A stretch of 64,000 bases of DNA from Haloplanus aerogenes (GTDB taxonomy: Archaea > Halobacteriota > Halobacteria > Halobacteriales > Haloferacaceae): NCBI RefSeq assembly GCF_003856835.1, contig NZ_CP034145.1, positions 3,162,001-3,226,000 on the forward strand, given 5' to 3'. Below, piece after piece: positions 59,409-64,000 of this stretch; within the stretch, counting starts at the first letter, position 1, and the number at the start of each line of letters is the position of its first letter. Under the pieces are notes generated by a model, which was not told the DNA's origin, ran no database searches, and saw nothing but the letters and a program-made list of their open reading frames with translations. The translations under genes and the position numbers were made by a program.

Positions 59409-60737
59409 TCAGACCAGTTCCTCGCTGGCGAACTTGCCGGCCAGTCCGACCATGGCGAGGGCGAGCGCGACGGCGAAGGCGAGGACGAATCCCGCCAGCG
59501 GGCTCACGCCGCCGGCGACCTGCGAGCGGACGAAGTTGGCGGCGAGACCGCCCGTCACGAGCAGGAGCGCGACGCCGCCGACGTTGGCGAGCGTCGAGTT
59601 GCGGTCCGGCACCGCGCCCGAGTTCAGCAGGTAGAGGACGATGGCGATGGCGAAGGGCGTCCCCACCGTCCCCAGCGCGAGGACGAGGACGAGCTGGCCC
59701 AGCACCGCACCGCCGATGAACGCGCCGGGCGCGGAGAGCAGGGCGGCGGCGACGAGGAGCCAGCGGTACCGCGAATCCTCGATGGTCGTTCCCCAGCCGA
59801 GTTTGTCCGCGAGGAGGAAGGGTGGGACGATGGTGTTGCCGCCGAGCGTCGAGACGGCGGCGCCCCAGAGGCCGAGGAGGAACAGCCACTTGGCGCTGGG
59901 GCCGACCAGCGGGCCGAGCGCCTGCGCTGCGCCGACAGTGGAGAGATCCGCCGAGGTGAGGACGCTCGCGGTGACGAGAAAGATGGCGAGGGAGTAGACG
60001 CCGAAGGCGACGAGCATCGACGCGCCCACGTCGAAGGTGGCGAGGTCGTAGTCGTCGCGGGTCCATCCCCGCGAACGCATCGTGTAGGAGTGCATCGTGA
60101 TGAGCGTGATGTGGACGGCGCCGCCGAGGATGCCCGCGGCGACGAGCGCACCGCCCGAGGGGACGGAGGGGACGAGGCCCGCCACGGCCGCGCCGGGATC
60201 GATGGGCACGACGAACAGGCTGGCGGCGAACGCGAGGACGACGCCGGCGACCAGCACCTTCGCCGCGAGTTCGAGGAAGCGATAGCCTCGCCCGGCGAGG
60301 CCGACGGCGAGGACGAGCGCCCAGACGACACCCCAGATGCGCGCGTCGATGCCGGTGACGGTGGCCGACACGGTGGCGACGGTCTTCATGATCACCAGTT
60401 GGGCGACGCCGGCGGCGATGACCGCGTCGGCGACGAGGAGCCACGCCCACCACTCACCGAGGTGGTCCTCGACGACGGCGACGATACCGCGCTCGGTCAG
60501 GAGGCCGAGACGCATGGCGAGGTACTGGGCGAGAGCGCCCGCGCCCGCGGAGAGGACGACCACCCAGAGAAGTTGATACCCGAAGAGCGCGCCGGCGGTC
60601 ACGAGGCTGGCGATAGTCGCCGGCCCGGCGGCGATGGCGCCGGCGACCCACGATGGACCCATTCCGGAGAGATAGCCCTCGATGCGTGCGGTGAGCCCCG
60701 AATCCGGCGACGTTCGGGTCACGTCCGTATCTGTCAT
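59409..60737 (-). CDS. Nramp-related membrane transporter, non-canonical
   Basis: 442 aa from ATG 60737, about 11-12 helices. GPSWVAGAIAAGPATIASLV aligns with the Nramp TM1 but the metal-binding DPGN is replaced by AGPA. TM6 reads ITLITMHSYTMRSRGW, resembling the canonical M-x-x-H/S region. Such divergent members transport other ions (for example Mg or Al) or have unknown substrates. In an operon with the small P-loop NTPase. Confidence 0.8.
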   Translation of the reverse strand: MTDTDVTRTSPDSGLTARIEGYLSGMGPSWVAGAIAAGPATIASLVTAGALFGYQLLWVVVLSAGAGALAQYLAMRLGLLTERGIVAVVEDHLGEWWAWLLVADAVIAAGVAQLVIMKTVATVSATVTGIDARIWGVVWALVLAVGLAGRGYRFLELAAKVLVAGVVLAFAASLFVVPIDPGAAVAGLVPSVPSGGALVAAGILGGAVHITLITMHSYTMRSRGWTRDDYDLATFDVGASMLVAFGVYSLAIFLVTASVLTSADLSTVGAAQALGPLVGPSAKWLFLLGLWGAAVSTLGGNTIVPPFLLADKLGWGTTIEDSRYRWLLVAAALLSAPGAFIGGAVLGQLVLVLALGTVGTPFAIAIVLYLLNSGAVPDRNSTLANVGGVALLLVTGGLAANFVRSQVAGGVSPLAGFVLAFAVALALAMVGLAGKFASEELV

Positions 60738-60835
60738 GCCTCCCGGTCGACGCCTCGCCCGTATAGGTGTTACCACTCGGTTGTATCTCCGGGTGACGGC
60801 GCGGGGTTGATAACGACGCGAGGCTACGTCCGGAC

Positions 60836-62335
60836 ATGAGCGACACGCAGGCGGCGTACGACGACTTGCTCGACCGGGTCGGTCGCATCGCCAACGTCTC
60901 GCACGCGGAGGAACTGCTCTCGTGGGACCAGCAGGTGATGATGCCCGACGCGGGGACGCCCGCTCGCTCGCGCCAACTGTCGGCGCTCTCGGCGGTCGAA
61001 CACGACCTGCTCACCGCGGACGAACTCGGCGACCTCCTCGACGAACTGGAGGGGGCGGATCTCGACGACGACCAGTCGGCAGTGGTCCGCGAGGTGCGCC
61101 GCGAACAGGAACGTGCCGTTCGTGTCCCCACCGACCTCGTCGAACGCATCTCCGCGGCGTCGTCGGAGGCGTTGACCGCGTGGCGCGAGGCGAAGGAGGC
61201 CGACGACTTCGACGCCTTCGCGCCCCACCTGGAGGAGTTGATCGAGTTGAAGCGGCGGTACGCGGAGCATATCGACCCGGACCGCGACCCCTACGAAGTG
61301 CTGTTCGAGGAGTACGAACCGTGTCTTCCCCTCGCCCACGCCGAGGACGTGCTGACGGACCTCCGGGACGCGGTGGTGCCGCTGGTCGACGACATTCGGG
61401 CGTCGGAGGCCGACCTCGCCACGGACGCCTTCGCGGGGACGTTCGCGGCCGACCGGCAGGAGGCGTTGATGCGCGAGGCGCTGGATCTGCTCGGCTACCC
61501 GTGGGAACGCGGCCGCCTCGACGAGGCTCCCCACCCGTTCTCGACCGGGACGACCTTCGACGCCCGGATCACGACCCGCTACGACGAGAAAGAGCCCATC
61601 GGCGCCCTCCTCTCGACGATTCACGAGTTCGGCCACGCCACCTACACGCTCGGCCTGCCGGACGACGCCTACGGGACGCCGCTGGGCGAGGCGCGTGACC
61701 TCTCGATCCACGAGTCACAGTCGCGCCTGTGGGAGAACCACGTCGGCCGGTCGAGGGCGTTCTGGGAACTGTTCCTGCCCCGGGTGGCCGAGACGTTCCC
61801 CGCCGTCGAGGACGTGAGCGTCCACGAGGCGTACGAGGCGGTCAACGCCGTCGATCCCTCCAATCTCATCCGCGTGGAGGCCGACGAACTCACCTACCAC
61901 CTCCACATCGTCCTCCGGTTCGAGATCGAGCGCGACCTGATTCGGGGCGATTTGGCCGTCGACGAGGTACCCGCCGTCTGGAACGACCGGATGGCGTCGT
62001 ATCTGGGCGTCCGGCCCGAGACGGACACCGAGGGCTGCCTACAGGACATCCACTGGTCCCACGGCGCCTTCGGCTACTTCCCCACCTACTCGCTGGGGAG
62101 CGTCGTCGCGGCGCAGTTGTTCGACGCCGCCGAGGCGGACATCGAGGGATTGGAGGGGCAGGTCCGCGAGGGCGAGTTCGACACCCTGCACGAGTGGCTG
62201 ACCGACAATATCCACCACCACGGGAAGCGCTACGAGACGAACGACTTGGTCCGGCGGGCGACCGGCGAGGACGTGTCGGCCGACGCCTTCGTCGACTACG
62301 CGACGGCGAAGTACGGCGACCTGTACGGACTGTAG
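60836..62335 (+). CDS. Carboxypeptidase, M32 family (Taq/Pfu type)
   Basis: 499 aa. LLSWDQQVMMPDAGTPARSR near residue 28; zinc site HEFGHATYTLGLP near residue 263 with the third ligand Glu in LSIHESQSRLWENHVGRS; IRVEADELTYHLHIVLRFEI and DIHWSHGAFGYFPTYSLGSV are further M32 blocks. Removes C-terminal residues from peptides in the cytosol. Confidence 0.95.
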   Translation: MSDTQAAYDDLLDRVGRIANVSHAEELLSWDQQVMMPDAGTPARSRQLSALSAVEHDLLTADELGDLLDELEGADLDDDQSAVVREVRREQERAVRVPTDLVERISAASSEALTAWREAKEADDFDAFAPHLEELIELKRRYAEHIDPDRDPYEVLFEEYEPCLPLAHAEDVLTDLRDAVVPLVDDIRASEADLATDAFAGTFAADRQEALMREALDLLGYPWERGRLDEAPHPFSTGTTFDARITTRYDEKEPIGALLSTIHEFGHATYTLGLPDDAYGTPLGEARDLSIHESQSRLWENHVGRSRAFWELFLPRVAETFPAVEDVSVHEAYEAVNAVDPSNLIRVEADELTYHLHIVLRFEIERDLIRGDLAVDEVPAVWNDRMASYLGVRPETDTEGCLQDIHWSHGAFGYFPTYSLGSVVAAQLFDAAEADIEGLEGQVREGEFDTLHEWLTDNIHHHGKRYETNDLVRRATGEDVSADAFVDYATAKYGDLYGL

Positions 62336-62442
62336 CGGCGGTCGTAGGCCCGAATCGCACGACTGTGACCGCTCGACCTGTACTGTGCTATACTTATCCA
62401 CACCAATACGCCTAAGTAATGGTATGGCGTACCATGGCATGT

Positions 62443-62628
62443 ATGGCAGCCGGACCCAGCGAACACGACGACGAACTGTTCGACCAGTTCCTCGCGGACA
62501 ACGGCCACGAAACCACACCGGTACGCTGGGAACGATCCTATAACAAGCTGCAGTGCCCGGACTGTGGGGCACTGCACGACGAGGCCGCGACCGACTGTTC
62601 GGTCTGCGGCTGGGACCCGGCCACGTAG
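62443..62628 (+). CDS. HVO_0416-type zinc-finger protein
   Basis: 61 aa from ATG 62443 (MAAGPSEHDDELFDQFLADN); two earlier in-frame ATGs are possible. WERSYNKLQCPDCGALHDEA and TDCSVCGWDP give two CxxC knuckles. I recall the HVO_0416 family with this opening and the final VCGW. A TATA-like ATACTTATC lies about 50 bp upstream. Confidence 0.8.
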   Translation: MAAGPSEHDDELFDQFLADNGHETTPVRWERSYNKLQCPDCGALHDEAATDCSVCGWDPAT

Positions 62629-62703
62629 CCGGGTCAATTCCGGCGTCGTCGCCCGTCCTTCGAGCCACGCCGTTTATAGAGCCTCGGGCCGTGCACATGG
62701 ACA

Positions 62704-64000
62704 ATGAGCGACGACGCTACGGTCACCCGCCTCTTCGGTGGCCCCGGTAGCGGGAAGACGACGGCCCTCCTCGACCGCGTAGACGAATTGCTGGAAAACG
62801 ACGACGTGAGCATCCGCGACGTCCTCGTCGTCTCGTACACCCGGGCCGCGGCCGCGGAGGTGCGCGAACGCCTCGCCGAGCGACTCGACGTGTCGCCCCG
62901 CGCGCTTCAGGGGAACGTCTGTACGATGCACGCGAAGGCGTACGAACTGCTCGACCTCTCGCGGGGCGACGTGGTCGGCGAGAGCGACAAGGAGGAGTTC
63001 TGCGAGGAGTACGGCATCGAGTACGAGGACGAGTACGGCGGCGCGGGTCGACGAACGGCCCGGTCGACGACGCTCGGCAACAAGATCATCGCCACCAGCC
63101 AGTGGCTCCAGCGCACCCAGCGCGACGTGGCCGACTGGTACGACGTGCCCTTCCAGTGGGACGTGGAGACGGTCCGCCTCCCACCCGACATCGACCCCAA
63201 CGCACAGGAAGGGAACAAGTACACGCCGACGTGGCCGACCGACGACGACCGGATCGACGTGCCCGAAGTCATCCGCGCGTGGCGCGCGTACAAGGGCGAA
63301 CACGGCCTCGTCGGCTTCGCGGACATGCTCGAACGGGTGGCCCAGCGGTCGCTCGTCCCTCACGTCGACTACCTCGTCATCGACGAGTTTCAGGACATCA
63401 CCACCCTCCAGTACGAGGTGTACGAGGAGTGGAAACCCCACATGGAGGGCGTCCTCATCGCCGGCGACGACGATCAGGTCGTCTACGCCTGGCAGGGCGC
63501 CGACCCCAACATCCTCCTCGACGCCGAGGTGCACGAGGACATCGTGTTGCCCAACTCCTACCGCCTCCCCTCGCGCATCCTCAACGTCGTCAATCGGGAG
63601 ATTCGCCACATCGACAAGCGACAGGAGAAGGACCTGAACCCGCGCAAGGAGGGCGGCGTCGTCGAGGGGATTCAGAACCCCTCGATGTTCGAGGTGGTGC
63701 GGAACGTCCAGCACACCGTCGACACCACCGACGAGACGCTGATGATCCTCTTCCGGGCGCGCTACCAGATGTTCCAGTTCATCGACGACTTCCTCCCGAA
63801 GGGCATCCCGTTCTCGGTGATGACGGATCAGCGGATGTGGACCGACCGCCTCACCCAGTACGTCCGCGCCGTCGAGAAACTGGAGGCCGACGACCCGATC
63901 ACGGGACTGGAAGCGCGCCGCCTCGCCGACATGCTTCAGGATTCGGCGTTCGGGACGAACGAGCGCGACGACTTCTACGACACGCTCGACGACCGCGAGG
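62704..64000 (+). CDS. UvrD/Rep-type superfamily 1 helicase, N-terminal part
   Basis: 432 codons are visible and the frame is still open at the window end. Motif I FGGPGSGKTTALLDRVDELL at ~10-29; motif Ia VLVVSYTRAAAAEVRERLAE; motif II YLVIDEFQDITTLQYEVYEE; motif III LIAGDDDQVVYAWQGADPNI; motif IV LMILFRARYQ. A 3'-5' DNA helicase of the UvrD/PcrA group, expected in repair or replication restart. The C-terminal domain 2B and motifs V/VI are beyond the edge. Confidence 0.92.
   Translation, partial: MSDDATVTRLFGGPGSGKTTALLDRVDELLENDDVSIRDVLVVSYTRAAAAEVRERLAERLDVSPRALQGNVCTMHAKAYELLDLSRGDVVGESDKEEFCEEYGIEYEDEYGGAGRRTARSTTLGNKIIATSQWLQRTQRDVADWYDVPFQWDVETVRLPPDIDPNAQEGNKYTPTWPTDDDRIDVPEVIRAWRAYKGEHGLVGFADMLERVAQRSLVPHVDYLVIDEFQDITTLQYEVYEEWKPHMEGVLIAGDDDQVVYAWQGADPNILLDAEVHEDIVLPNSYRLPSRILNVVNREIRHIDKRQEKDLNPRKEGGVVEGIQNPSMFEVVRNVQHTVDTTDETLMILFRARYQMFQFIDDFLPKGIPFSVMTDQRMWTDRLTQYVRAVEKLEADDPITGLEARRLADMLQDSAFGTNERDDFYDTLDDRE

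Noticed and set aside
1-64000. rRNA genes, CRISPR arrays or cas genes, insertion-sequence transposases
   Set aside because: None of the expected motifs or repeat patterns was seen on either strand.

Overview
The window is haloarchaeal chromosome (class Halobacteria). It is GC-rich, its proteins are strongly acidic, many genes look leaderless with a TATA-like box about 25-30 bp upstream, and the gene content is archaeal: Cbf5, RLI/ABCE1, type II methionine aminopeptidase, PINA-type PIN/KH ATPase, and an S-layer glycoprotein with a PGF-CTERM-like tail. I do not assign a genus.

Layout. 1-8.4 kb is core chromosome: a cation-efflux start, HIT protein, map, a phosphatase, an Ntn asparaginase, icd, then the cluster adk / EMC3-like DUF106 / cmk / cbf5 and a tRNA-Pro(GGG) gene. 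8.5-31.3 kb is an integrated element of about 22.8 kb, bounded by a 15-bp perfect (24-bp imperfect) repeat of the tRNA 3' end, with a tyrosine integrase beside the right repeat. Its left part carries a GTGA/ATGA-coupled early operon (zinc protein, DUF4326 protein, a large winged-helix protein that may be the replication protein). Its centre is a twelve-gene leftward operon with a Tat-exported spike, a run of small membrane proteins and a P-loop ATPase, the signature of a pleolipovirus; I read it as a temperate pleolipovirus (SNJ2/betapleolipovirus-like). From about 23.1 kb the composition drops sharply in GC and the element carries cargo: a membrane protein with an acidic linker, small regulators, a 3 x 26-bp tandem repeat, and an operon of a DUF4065-like protein, a PD-(D/E)XK nuclease-like protein and a protein with a tRNA-guanine-transglycosylase-like zinc motif. 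A winged-helix repressor, operator-like palindromes and a conspicuous branched inverted-repeat structure lie between this cargo and the integrase.

31.3-34.8 kb is accessory or decayed sequence: small zinc proteins, one with an apparent frameshift, a SWIM protein, a PIN-like protein missing its first catalytic Asp, an ASCH protein, and a broken copy of the integrase-associated small gene. 34.9-64 kb is again chromosome: the S-layer glycoprotein, a five-gene dipeptide/oligopeptide ABC operon (with a 33-codon ORF just upstream), HtpX-like protease, GTPBP1-like GTPase, a membrane J-domain protein, pyrF, an amidohydrolase, RLI with an EMC6-like protein, ADP-forming acyl-CoA synthetase, PINA, an M20 peptidase, an Nramp-related transporter, M32 carboxypeptidase and the start of a UvrD-type helicase. 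Gene packing is tight: several convergent pairs overlap by four bases at palindromic stop codons.
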